A DNA stretch of 22,859 nt. Origin: CAYNEO01 sp964396245 (GTDB taxonomy: Bacteria; Zixibacteria; MSB-5A5; GN15; FEB-12). The stretch's first letter is position 1; each line of letters starts with the position of its first letter. Shown here piece by piece: positions 14,537 to 22,859 of this stretch. A program made the translations under genes and the position numbers. Location: NCBI GenBank assembly GCA_964396245.1, contig CAYNEO010000056.1:1-22859 (forward strand), given 5' to 3'. Below the pieces are notes generated by a model, which was not told the DNA's origin, ran no database searches, and was given only the letters and a program-made list of their open reading frames with translations.

Positions 14537-17134
14537 TTACTTCAGAAGTAACATCTTCCGGGTGGCCGCCTGCCCGTCGGCAGTCAGCCGATACAGGTAG
14601 AGCCCGCTCGCTACAAACTCCCCTGAGCCGTCCGTACCGTCCCAGACCACACTGTGCTCTCCGCCGGCCCGCATCCCTGATTCCAGTGTTATCACTTCTT
14701 CTCCGAGCAGGTTGAAGACCGTCAGTTGCACGAAAGCCCGATGCGGGATGGAGTATCTTACTAGTGTTGATGGATTAAACGGGTTCGGATAATTCTGTTC
14801 AAGTGCGAAGGAACCCGGCAGTTCCGGCTCGTTTTCATCGAGACCCGTTGGTTGAGTCGCCTCCATCCGGGCTGAGAAGGCCGAACTGTTGCCTCCTGCA
14901 TCCGTCACGATGGCCGTAACCGAATCCTTCACGACCACTCCCGTTACCAGAACCGCAAATGCACCGGCCGAATCTGCCCGGAGGCTTCCGGCAAAATGCA
15001 TCGGTTGCAGAATTCCCAGCGAGTCACGGGCCGCTACGTATACATCGACAATCCCTAGCGGAGTCGCCGCGTTGCCGCGGACTTCCCAGCTTGTGGCGCT
15101 CACAATTTGCGGTGGTTGAATACCATCCTGCGCTCCGGCCCGAATGGCGATACCGGCGCTCTCATTAATGTAAATGCTGTTATGTCTGAGCGTATTGAAC
15201 CGCGAGAGCGTGTCTGCCACCACGACCCCATTGGCATAATTCGCGGCAATAACGTTGCCTGCCTCTGGAACTGTCCCGCCGACGATCGTATACTGCGCTC
15301 CCTCGAATATCCCCACCCCGTTGCCCAGATTGGGCAGAACCTGATCGCTGTCAGCCGAAAGGCCTATGACATTGCCGCTGACAACGTTGTGGTCGGTTCC
15401 CTCGCCGTAAATATAGACTCCGCGAGCCAGAGCCGGCACCATCACGCCGTCGCCGTTGCCGGAAATCACATTGCCCGCCTTCGGAGTTTCACCGCCAATC
15501 AGATTGTATCTGGCCCCGTTGCCGATAATCACGCCGGCGGTCCCATTGCGCAGCGCCCTGACACCGTCAATGTCGGTGCCGATGAAGTTTCCCTGCACGA
15601 CATTGTCGTCCGAACCCGGATCATAGATGACCACCCCGCCCGCAAACGGATAGTCTTCCAGCCGATTGCCCGAAATGAGATTACCCTCGCCGGCCTCTGT
15701 TCCACCGATGATGTTCGCGTGCGCCCCGTGCCTGATTATCACACCCGATCCATTGGGCGCCGAACTCACCCCATATTTGCTTACACCGATAAAGTTCCCG
15801 ATCACCCGGTTATGACTTGTGCCCGCGCCGGCCAGATACACACCCGATGTGATATTTCCTGAAATCACATTACGCTCTTCGACAAGCGTCCCGCCGATAA
15901 TGTTGTCATGAGCACCGTCGACAATCGCGACGCCGTTTAAGTTAAATTTCGGATACTCCCCGAGCCACCCGCCGTATCGGCTCGGACCGAGGTAGTTGCC
16001 GACCACGGTATTGCTCCGTGTGGTCGGTCCCGCCAGCCTTACGCCGTCCTCCAGATTCCCTGAGATAATATTCCCGCCGTTGTCGGTCGCTCCGCCGATA
16101 GTATTGTCGTGTGCCCCGTCGGTAATGAGCACGCCGCTGCCGTCATTCTGACGAGAGTGAGCACCGCCGCCATCGACGCCGATCCAATTGCCTCTCACGG
16201 AATTCTCCGATGTCGCCGAACCCCGTATTGTCACGCCGTTGCCGCCGTTCAGTGAAATCAGGTTACCTGAACTGTCTCCCGTACTCCCGACCGTGTTGCC
16301 AGATGCACCGTCTTCCAGAAGGACTCCGCCCGCAGAATTGCCCGGACCTGCCGCCTCGGTGATGTCCGGCCCGATGATATTCCCGTCGACGACGTTTCCG
16401 AAAGCAGACGATCTTATTATCACCCCGAATCCGGAATTGCCGGAAATCAGGTTGCCGTCAGTTTCATTCGACCCGCCGACCGTATTCTCGCTTGCCCCGT
16501 TCGATATCAAGACCCCGTTGGCGTTACCGAAAACCTCTGTGCCGTTACCGAACATACCGATAAAATTCCCCCTCACCGCGTTACCTGTTGCCCCCTCGCC
16601 GTCAATCGAGATTGCGAAACTCTCGTCGCTCTCTGCGCCGTTGCCCACGAGAATGTTCCTGTCGACGGTCGACATTCCTCCAATAACATTTCCATTCCCG
16701 GTAATATACACTGCATGACGTTTGGCCTGGCGGATGGTTAGCCCGGAAATTGTATTACTGTCGGAAGTGATCTCGAAGTTGTTGGAGTACGGGGGATTAT
16801 TAAATCCGTCCACAATCGGGCAGCCATGTACCCCCATAATTACGGTTGGTCCCGATTCCATGCGAAGCGCTCCCAGAAAGAGGGCGGCAACAATGCTGTC
16901 AGCGGAGCTCGTTATGGTATCGATACCTGCCAGCGCTTCGGCTTCTTCGAGCGCCGCGCGCAACGTGCAACGGGCGGAATCGGGCGATGACCCGTCGTCG
17001 CAGATTCCGTCACCGGGTACGGCATCGTGACTGTCGCCGGACGTGTTCACGACCAGCGTGGCCGCCGTTCCCGCTGCGAAAGACAGGATCAAGAAGGTGA
17101 ACAGATAAATAATGGTCCGCGAGTGTCGCTTCAT
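14537..17134 (-). CDS. secreted CSLREA / right-handed beta-helix protein with T9SS-type tail
   Basis: Predicted surface or extracellular protein, 865 aa from the ATG at 17134, which opens a clean signal peptide (MKRHSRTIIYLFTFLILSF, about 1-25). A TTG two codons earlier is possible. Residues about 25-70 are a CSLREA domain (VNTSGDSHDAVPGDGIC, then CTLRAALEEA). Residues about 120-670 form a right-handed parallel beta-helix built of eight units of 63-71 residues, each marked by GN(L/I/V)ISGN-like, N.V.GN.IG-like and NG.GV.I.DGA..N.IGG-like segments. Residues 775-865 are an Ig/FlgD-like C-terminal domain (QNYPNPFNPST ... ASGLYLYRL ... RKMLLLK), the T9SS type A sorting signal. Beta-helix proteins of this kind may bind or cleave polysaccharide, but no catalytic residues are recognisable. 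Third gene of the operon; 33 bp separate it from the gene before. Confidence 0.88.
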   Translation of the reverse strand: MKRHSRTIIYLFTFLILSFAAGTAATLVVNTSGDSHDAVPGDGICDDGSSPDSARCTLRAALEEAEALAGIDTITSSADSIVAALFLGALRMESGPTVIMGVHGCPIVDGFNNPPYSNNFEITSDSNTISGLTIRQAKRHAVYITGNGNVIGGMSTVDRNILVGNGAESDESFAISIDGEGATGNAVRGNFIGMFGNGTEVFGNANGVLISNGASENTVGGSNETDGNLISGNSGFGVIIRSSAFGNVVDGNIIGPDITEAAGPGNSAGGVLLEDGASGNTVGSTGDSSGNLISLNGGNGVTIRGSATSENSVRGNWIGVDGGGAHSRQNDGSGVLITDGAHDNTIGGATDNGGNIISGNLEDGVRLAGPTTRSNTVVGNYLGPSRYGGWLGEYPKFNLNGVAIVDGAHDNIIGGTLVEERNVISGNITSGVYLAGAGTSHNRVIGNFIGVSKYGVSSAPNGSGVIIRHGAHANIIGGTEAGEGNLISGNRLEDYPFAGGVVIYDPGSDDNVVQGNFIGTDIDGVRALRNGTAGVIIGNGARYNLIGGETPKAGNVISGNGDGVMVPALARGVYIYGEGTDHNVVSGNVIGLSADSDQVLPNLGNGVGIFEGAQYTIVGGTVPEAGNVIAANYANGVVVADTLSRFNTLRHNSIYINESAGIAIRAGAQDGIQPPQIVSATSWEVRGNAATPLGIVDVYVAARDSLGILQPMHFAGSLRADSAGAFAVLVTGVVVKDSVTAIVTDAGGNSSAFSARMEATQPTGLDENEPELPGSFALEQNYPNPFNPSTLVRYSIPHRAFVQLTVFNLLGEEVITLESGMRAGGEHSVVWDGTDGSGEFVASGLYLYRLTADGQAATRKMLLLK
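15137..16774 (-). repeat. coding repeat: eight three-rung beta-helix units
   Basis: Within the beta-helix protein, the marker (R/G)N(I/L/V)(L/I)xxN recurs at residues 159, 227, 290, 354, 421, 484, 554 and 625 (numbered from the ATG at 17134). The intervals are 68, 63, 64, 67, 63, 70 and 71. Each unit seems to hold three beta-helix coils. The repeat is at protein level; the DNA copies have diverged. Confidence 0.75.
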
Positions 17135-17167
17135 TGGCAATCCGCAGTACCCGACGTTGGCGACGAG

Positions 17168-19324
17168 TTACTTCAACAATATCATCTTTCTGGTATCCGA
17201 GAAACCGCCGGCTTTTATTCGATACAGATAAACGCCGCTTGCAACCCCGTTTCCCGAATCACTGGTGCCGTCCCAGGGCACCGCATGCGTTCCGGCCGGC
17301 TGTTCTTCATCGACAAGAGTTGTCACCTGCTGTCCGAGGATATTAAAGACTGACAGCGTCACCTTGGACCGCACCGGCAGGCTGTATTCAATGGTCGTCG
17401 ACGGATTGAACGGGTTGGGGTAATTCTGTGACAGCGCGAAACTTCTCGGAAGATCGTCCGGCGGTTCCGCTATGTCGGTCACGACATCTCTCACGTCGAA
17501 TATGTGCAGAGCATATCTATTCGAAACCGCCACGATTCCATCTTCAAGGGCAATCCGGTCGCCCCCGCGACCGCCATAGTCCATGATTTGCGGCGGGTTG
17601 CGTGCCAGATCAACCAGTACAAAACCATTATCCCCGCACAGCGCCACCTTGTCTCCGTCCACAGCCGAATGCAGTACCGCAAACGGCAGTCTCACCACGG
17701 AGCTGATTCCCGCAGTGTTGAGGGGAGAAAGACCGGGATCATAAATCACCAGATCACTCCCGCTGAGTATCAGCAGTTTGTCACCCCACCTATTGAGATC
17801 CATCGCTTTGTGTGCCAGGCCGAAGGAATTGACCAACTCGATATCGAAATCCCGATATATGCGATACACGAGTACTCTTGCTTTTCCGGTAGTGACGAAG
17901 AACAACGAGTCCAGCGCGGTGACATCATTGATTTTATCCACGACGCTGAGGTCGAACGCCGGTGCCACGCCGCCGGAATCTGAAATCGTATAGCCGCTCA
18001 CAGTATAATCACCGAATGCTATCAGCGACCGAAGGGTGTCGATTCGCGTATTGTTGTAATCGATCCCCCAGGTCGTCATGTCACCGACAAATATCGCCAG
18101 TGGCTCACCCAGCGGCTGCTCCCGTAAATTCAGTAGCAGGGTGTGCCTCAATGAGGGATAGTAAGTGGCGAGATAACCACCCTCGAGATCGAGCGCCTGT
18201 ATGCGAGTCAAACTCGGATATACCGTGTTGCGTTCGAGAGGTTCCCCGTCAGCGCCCAGCGCATACATGTCGAGGGGATTCCCGAGCCCCCCGGTGTACA
18301 GCTTCTGCTGATAAATCCACACGTCGGTGATCGGTCCCGGCCGCTTGAAAATCGGTTCCGGCGTTGGGTCGTTCAAAACGCTGTCAAGATTGTACAGCGA
18401 GAAACCGCCGCTTTGCACCGGAAGCAAGAGGCGATCTCCGCCGCGGTAAGACAGCGCCTGGCCGCGCATCAGGCTGTCCAGCGGTGAAGCGAGTGCAAAC
18501 TGATCTCTGGACCCGCTCTCCAGGTTGATAAGTTCCGCAATATCATAAGCGTGATTCAGCGCTACGAGATGGCTGTCCGCCCCGAGAAGCCGCTCGGCCG
18601 GGTAGAAGAGATCGATCGTAGCTGTTATGTGCGGTTGCGATCCGTTGAACGTCGCCAGCATCAGCATCGGCTTGTATACCGCCACCGCTACCGTCGTATC
18701 AATTTTGGTAAACGATGTCGCTCGGTACGGCACCGGGAGTATATCCTGGTAGAATCCAAATCCGATCCCCGTCAGTTTATATCGAAGAATCCCGTTGTAA
18801 TCATCAAGTACATACAACTCATCGCCGTAGATATCCAGCTGCGTGCAATGAATCCCCACCATGCTCGAATCCGCAAACATCAGCGAACCGTAGTTGATCA
18901 TGGTGTACCGCAACAGTCCTTTGTATCCGGCACTGATATAGAGGTCCTGGCCAAATAACGCATAATCATTAAATGGCATCCCAAGATTAGCAGTGCCGAG
19001 CAGCTTCAGTGTTGGCAAGTCCGATATATCTACGAAATAAAGAACATTCCATTCATCCCGCACCGTTAGCACAGTTCCTGTCCGCTTCTGTTCGAACGGC
19101 TCCGTGGTGAGGAACAGGTGATCGACCGGCTGGAGGATTCCGGTCGGATCAGGCGTCAGGACGACCATGCCGTCCTTTGTTGTCGCCACCGCAAACGAGT
19201 CAACGATGGTCACGGAATTGAAACCATTCCATAACAGGCTATGTTGCGGGTTGCGGTCAATCACGGCGTCGGCTGTGTTCACCGTTCCGAGCAACATGCA
19301 CGCGATGACAAGAAGTCGTCTCAT
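17168..19324 (-). CDS. secreted beta-propeller-like protein with T9SS-type tail
   Basis: 718 aa. Signal peptide about 1-20 (MRRLLVIACMLLGTVNTADA). Residues about 30-615 are all-beta and made of recurring short units of the type 'xxLYVLDDYNGILRYKL', 'DKLLILSGSDLVIYD', 'DKVALCGDNGFVLVDL', 'GIVAVSNRYALHIFDV'. These resemble LVIVD-type propeller blades, and I infer one or two beta-propellers. No catalytic motif seen. Residues 628-718 are a FlgD-like C-terminal domain (SFALSQNYPNPFNPSTTI ... ASGVYLYRIKA ... RKMILLK), closely similar to the tail of the next gene, so both probably leave by the same sorting system. The start ATG overlaps the stop of the upstream protease (ATGA), with GAGGGG 8 nt before it, which indicates translational coupling. 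Function unknown; a binding or scaffold role is inference. Confidence 0.85.
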   Translation of the reverse strand: MRRLLVIACMLLGTVNTADAVIDRNPQHSLLWNGFNSVTIVDSFAVATTKDGMVVLTPDPTGILQPVDHLFLTTEPFEQKRTGTVLTVRDEWNVLYFVDISDLPTLKLLGTANLGMPFNDYALFGQDLYISAGYKGLLRYTMINYGSLMFADSSMVGIHCTQLDIYGDELYVLDDYNGILRYKLTGIGFGFYQDILPVPYRATSFTKIDTTVAVAVYKPMLMLATFNGSQPHITATIDLFYPAERLLGADSHLVALNHAYDIAELINLESGSRDQFALASPLDSLMRGQALSYRGGDRLLLPVQSGGFSLYNLDSVLNDPTPEPIFKRPGPITDVWIYQQKLYTGGLGNPLDMYALGADGEPLERNTVYPSLTRIQALDLEGGYLATYYPSLRHTLLLNLREQPLGEPLAIFVGDMTTWGIDYNNTRIDTLRSLIAFGDYTVSGYTISDSGGVAPAFDLSVVDKINDVTALDSLFFVTTGKARVLVYRIYRDFDIELVNSFGLAHKAMDLNRWGDKLLILSGSDLVIYDPGLSPLNTAGISSVVRLPFAVLHSAVDGDKVALCGDNGFVLVDLARNPPQIMDYGGRGGDRIALEDGIVAVSNRYALHIFDVRDVVTDIAEPPDDLPRSFALSQNYPNPFNPSTTIEYSLPVRSKVTLSVFNILGQQVTTLVDEEQPAGTHAVPWDGTSDSGNGVASGVYLYRIKAGGFSDTRKMILLK

Positions 19325-22300
19325 CGCCCGGCCCCCTCGGTGGTGGACTTCTCGTTCCCTCGGGTGGGGGCGGTTAGGTTTCCCGGCGGTCTATAAATAC
19401 TGCTGTTAGCATTGTCGTTGAACAGCCGCGCCCGGTTGGCGCCGTTTTCATAGCTTGCGGGGAAGTCCCAAACGTACAGATCGTTTCCCTCGCCGACCAG
19501 CAGCAGTTCTACCAATCCGTCGCCGTCAATATCATCGACAAGCGGTGTATACGGCGTCGAGAAGACGGTCACGGGAGATGTCGGTGTTTCAATCGGCCAA
19601 CCAGGTAGCGGCGTGCCGGTATAGTCAAGAATATAAACCATCTCAGGGCCGGTGCCCGGAAAGATATGGCCTCCCCGCATGACTATCTCCGGATGATTGT
19701 CTCCCGTCAGATTGGCCACCATAGGTACGCCGAGTGTCGTTGGTGCGAGGAATATCTCGCCGGCCGGCCGACCTTCTCGCTGCGCATACGGCGTACCGTC
19801 GGCCCTGAACGCATATAACGAGGCTATCTCGAGCCCGAACCAGGCAACCAGTATCTCAGGAGAGCCGTCCAGATCCAGGTCGGCTACCGTTGGATACGAC
19901 GCCAACCAACCCTGGGCAGCCGGAATCTGTACCGGCCAGCCCGGAAGTTCATCCGTTCCGTCAGTCTTGACCGATATGGTCGGCATCAGTGATTCGTCGG
20001 TGCAATTGATAACGATCTCCATTCGACCGTCATCATTGAGGTCAGCCAGAATGATGCCGTAGACAACCGGCGAGGAGTGGATCAACGGCGATGGCATATC
20101 AAAAGCCGGTCGACCGTTCCGGCCACTAAAAAGGCCAACCCCGGAGAACTGACTGTTGGCTGAATATACCATCGCCAGTTCGTACTGGCCGTTACCGGTC
20201 AGATCACTCGATGCTACGGCATTGCCGCTGTAAAAACTTGCGTCCGCCGGCGTCTCGCTGAACGTACCGTAGTACCCTTCCAATGAGTAAAAATATGAAT
20301 CGCCGTTAAACTCGTATGCGTACAGATCGCTGTTCGCGGAAGGTACGATTATCGCTGAATCCTGGGTAACCCCCAGCAGTGTTACCGTGGGGCTGGCGGT
20401 CCCATACGCAAGAATCCCCAGCGGGACCGACTTCGGCCAGCCATCCACAACGCTGCCGTCACCGTTGTATGCGTGCAGCCCCTCCGCAGAGGCAACAATG
20501 ATCTCTCCAACTCCGTCATTGTCGATGTCATACACTGCCGGCACGCCCCGCAAATCTGTCTCCGGCAGCACCGGAAATCCGGGGTAGACTTCGCCGTCGG
20601 ACGTGAATACGTTGAGACCGTTCATCGTTGCCACGATTATTTCTTTGGATCCGTCGCCCGATAAATCCGCGCAAACGGGAGTAAGCCCGCCGCGACCCGA
20701 TAACAGCTTCGGCCAGCCGGCGCTAAAGGAAGAAAGAATGTCTACGTTGAAGACAGTGTCGCGGAGACCGGTGGAGAAATATCCGTAGACTATCAACTCA
20801 TACCCTCCGGGATCGAGACCCGAAATGCTCCAATGGTAGACGATAGTATCGAATATCTCCCGGGTCTCACCCGCAATCCTGACCTCGCTGCCTCCGTTCC
20901 GGTAGTACACGGCGACCGAGTCGAAATTCGGTCCGTATACGGAACCGGTAACCGGCATATCGTACTTGAATTGCTGACCGTCGACGGGCGACGTAATGAT
21001 GAAAGAATCCTGCGTCACATACACGAAACTCACAATCGTGGCGTTGCCCAAATCATCGGTGAGCCTGAGCTTGACATGTCCGTTGATATCGGGCAGGTCG
21101 AAGGTGTACGCTACCGAGTCCGCCGGGAGAGCGGTCTGCGACGCCAGCAACTGCCAGTCGTCTGACTCCAGACCAACGGCATACTCGAGCGTGTAGCCTC
21201 CCGTGTAGGCCCCCCCCGGTGCAATACGGATATCCACCGGGCTCGTGTATCTGATATTTCGCTCCGGTGTGACAATATACAACCCGCCTTGATCCAGCAG
21301 ACTGAATGAGGCTCCAACATCGACATACCCGTACCCGGAGATCGTGTCCGGTCCGATAAGCGTGTCGCCCATGTTCCGCGGGTCCACCAGGTCAACGGCT
21401 CCCAGCCTCAGCACATCCTCGAGCCGGTTGAGCGTGATATCCGGTCTGAAAGACCAGATAAGCGCTGCCGCTCCCGCCACCATCGGAGCCGCCATCGAGG
21501 TTCCGTCGGCAAGGTAGTACAGCGAATCCGGCCCGATAATATGTACGTTTGGCTCACTGTCCTCCGCATAGAGGTCGGTTCCGGCTGCCCGCAGCGAAAG
21601 GATGTCTTCCCCGGGCGCCACCACGTCGATCATCGGGCCGTAGGTCGAAAAACTGGTCATGTAGCCGGCAGAATTTCCCGCGCCTACCGTGAAACTGGAA
21701 TCGAATGCCGCAGGGTAAGACCGCCTGTTCGTCCCGGTATTTCCGGCGGCCACCGATACGAATACCCCGTTACGCCGGGCGAGATCCATGGCGTCTTTCA
21801 CCACAAAGGACTGAAAATCCGAGCCCCAGCTGATATTGATTACCTGCGCGCCGGCTATCACCGCATATACGATACCTGCCGCGCCGGTTGACGTGGTGGC
21901 ATTCGGAAAAGTCTTCACTGGCATGATCTCAACCATCGGCGCAACCCCGACAATCCCCACACCGTCGGCATTCGACGCCACGATGCCCGCAACGTGCGTA
22001 CCGTGACCTTCCTGATCGGTCGGATCATTGTCGGGAACGATATTCAGGATGTCGAATACGTCACCGGACAGATCGTAACCGACCGTGTCATCGACAAACC
22101 CGTTGTGATCGTCATCGATCCCGTTAAATGGAATCTCATCGGTATTGCGCCAGATTCGGCCGGATAGCTCCGGATGCAGCATGTCCACGCCGGTATCGAC
22201 AATCGCCACGACAACTTTCGTCGACTCGGTCGGTGGGCTGGTATAGAAAGGTGAGAGATGAATGTCCCAGCCGGCTATTCCGCTCTTGAATACCAGTGTG

Positions 22301-22764
22301 TCGTTGGCGGGACCGAAACGACGCACTATTCCGGGATACTCCTGCCCGGTGTTATACAAGGCCCATTGGTAAGCGAAAAGGGAATCAGTCGGAAACTCAA
22401 ACAGCTGCAGGTAGTGATCCTGCTCGATCGCTTCCACATTCTCGGCGCCCAGCATGCGCTCCACGTCGTCGACCGTCAGCAAACTGTCCCGAGAAGCCAA
22501 CACGTACAGGCGATTGAATACCTCGGCGTCCTTGATATGGCTCTCGGCGGTGATCGGGGCGATACGACGAAGTGAGGCGGAGTTCCCCAGCGAGGCTTGC
22601 AGCGCAGGCGATTTTGCCGTGACCGAAAGTTTTACAATGAACCGGCCCGGTACCGGTCCGACATGCCGGGAATAGCCGTTCGATCCTCCGGTCTGCCCGA
22701 TTGAAAGAGTTGGCAGGATCAAAGCTGCCAGCAGCATGACCCGGATGATCCTGTTCGTTAGCAA
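19321..22764 (-). CDS. secreted subtilase with FG-GAP repeats
   Basis: Extracellular S8 serine peptidase, 1147 aa. I chose the TTG at 22764 because AAGGA lies 6 nt upstream, giving a compact signal peptide (MLTNRIIRVMLLAALILP ...); the frame extends to a TTG at 22785. An I9-like propeptide region (about 30-120) precedes the catalytic domain: Asp190 (AIVDTGVD), His254 (HGTHVAG), oxyanion Asn342 (AAGN), Ser423 (GTSMAAP). Between Asp and His lies an insertion with a calcium-loop-like NGIDDDHNGFVDD, usual for secreted FCB proteases. After Ig-like domains (about 495-680), seven FG-GAP/VCBS-type repeats follow to about 1105, with loops such as DIDNDGVGEI, DLNDDGRMEI, DLDLDGSPEI and DIDGDGLVEL. The chain ends about 35 residues after the last repeat with no FlgD-like sorting tail and no dockerin. 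First gene of the operon; no convincing promoter in the 95 bp to the window edge. Confidence 0.9.
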   Translation of the reverse strand: MLTNRIIRVMLLAALILPTLSIGQTGGSNGYSRHVGPVPGRFIVKLSVTAKSPALQASLGNSASLRRIAPITAESHIKDAEVFNRLYVLASRDSLLTVDDVERMLGAENVEAIEQDHYLQLFEFPTDSLFAYQWALYNTGQEYPGIVRRFGPANDTLVFKSGIAGWDIHLSPFYTSPPTESTKVVVAIVDTGVDMLHPELSGRIWRNTDEIPFNGIDDDHNGFVDDTVGYDLSGDVFDILNIVPDNDPTDQEGHGTHVAGIVASNADGVGIVGVAPMVEIMPVKTFPNATTSTGAAGIVYAVIAGAQVINISWGSDFQSFVVKDAMDLARRNGVFVSVAAGNTGTNRRSYPAAFDSSFTVGAGNSAGYMTSFSTYGPMIDVVAPGEDILSLRAAGTDLYAEDSEPNVHIIGPDSLYYLADGTSMAAPMVAGAAALIWSFRPDITLNRLEDVLRLGAVDLVDPRNMGDTLIGPDTISGYGYVDVGASFSLLDQGGLYIVTPERNIRYTSPVDIRIAPGGAYTGGYTLEYAVGLESDDWQLLASQTALPADSVAYTFDLPDINGHVKLRLTDDLGNATIVSFVYVTQDSFIITSPVDGQQFKYDMPVTGSVYGPNFDSVAVYYRNGGSEVRIAGETREIFDTIVYHWSISGLDPGGYELIVYGYFSTGLRDTVFNVDILSSFSAGWPKLLSGRGGLTPVCADLSGDGSKEIIVATMNGLNVFTSDGEVYPGFPVLPETDLRGVPAVYDIDNDGVGEIIVASAEGLHAYNGDGSVVDGWPKSVPLGILAYGTASPTVTLLGVTQDSAIIVPSANSDLYAYEFNGDSYFYSLEGYYGTFSETPADASFYSGNAVASSDLTGNGQYELAMVYSANSQFSGVGLFSGRNGRPAFDMPSPLIHSSPVVYGIILADLNDDGRMEIVINCTDESLMPTISVKTDGTDELPGWPVQIPAAQGWLASYPTVADLDLDGSPEILVAWFGLEIASLYAFRADGTPYAQREGRPAGEIFLAPTTLGVPMVANLTGDNHPEIVMRGGHIFPGTGPEMVYILDYTGTPLPGWPIETPTSPVTVFSTPYTPLVDDIDGDGLVELLLVGEGNDLYVWDFPASYENGANRARLFNDNANSSIYRPPGNLTAPTRGNEKSTTEGAGR

Positions 22765-22859
22765 GGCGAGTCCTTCACGTGACAATGGGGTTGTGTCTGC
22801 ATGTCAATAAGACGAATGAACGGTCTGCGATATCAAATGCAATAGGCGGCCCACGGGCA

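Noticed and set aside
14525..14538. Short inverted repeat AATAAG-AA-CTTATT at the end of the beta-helix gene
   Set aside because: Only 6 AT-rich pairs, 2-nt loop, overlaps the stop codon and has no T run, so it is not a credible terminator.
15107..15862. Long plus-strand open frame (251 codons) opposite the beta-helix gene
   Set aside because: It is the reverse complement of repetitive coding sequence rich in Asn/Gly/Ile codons, has no recognisable domain, and the minus-strand protein is clearly real.
15137..16774. Regularly spaced repeats that might suggest a CRISPR-like or minisatellite array
   Set aside because: The repeats are diverged at DNA level, 190-215 bp apart and in one open frame; they encode beta-helix units.
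22765..22859. Possible promoter for the three-gene secretion operon (TTGATA or TTGACA on the minus strand)
   Set aside because: Neither has an acceptable -10 at 15-18 nt. The true promoter may lie beyond the window edge.

Overview
The window reads as one stretch of chromosome from an uncultured-type bacterium of the FCB superphylum. Zixibacteria or a close neighbour (KSB1, Marinimicrobia-like) is my best guess. This rests on three things seen here: C-terminal tails of the NYPNPFNPST type (FlgD-like, T9SS type A sorting domain), a non-cellulosomal dockerin on a secreted protease, and large secreted proteins with FG-GAP, beta-propeller and CSLREA/beta-helix architecture. The assignment is inference, as no marker gene lies in the window. 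I see no tRNA, rRNA, CRISPR, transposase, phage gene or integrase.

Left part (1-9990): mostly short, housekeeping-type genes. A 5'-truncated vWA (YfbK-like) protein is followed by a strong bidirectional terminator. Beyond it are divergent genes for glycogen phosphorylase (minus) and 6-phosphofructokinase (plus), which together connect glycogen breakdown to glycolysis. Then come a LOG-family protein, a nitroreductase, a small protein joining a RelA/SpoT-type zinc-finger domain to a predicted winged helix, a DUF819 membrane protein and protein-L-isoaspartate methyltransferase. No stretch over 300 bp lacks a gene.

Right part (10086-22764): four large minus-strand genes for secreted proteins. 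A KP-43-like subtilase with three FN3-like domains and a dockerin has its own promoter and terminator. An EVE-domain gene upstream of it on the plus strand is broken by a 5-bp tandem duplication. The last three genes look like one operon, read from right to left: subtilase with FG-GAP repeats, propeller-like protein with sorting tail (ATGA overlap), CSLREA/beta-helix protein with sorting tail (short gap).

The items I would look at first are the zinc-finger/winged-helix fusion (7511-8056), the slippage-type lesion in the EVE gene (14280-14291), and the three-gene secretion operon in which both non-protease products carry the sorting tail and the protease does not. Several starts were moved to internal codons with better ribosome binding sites; reasons are given per gene.
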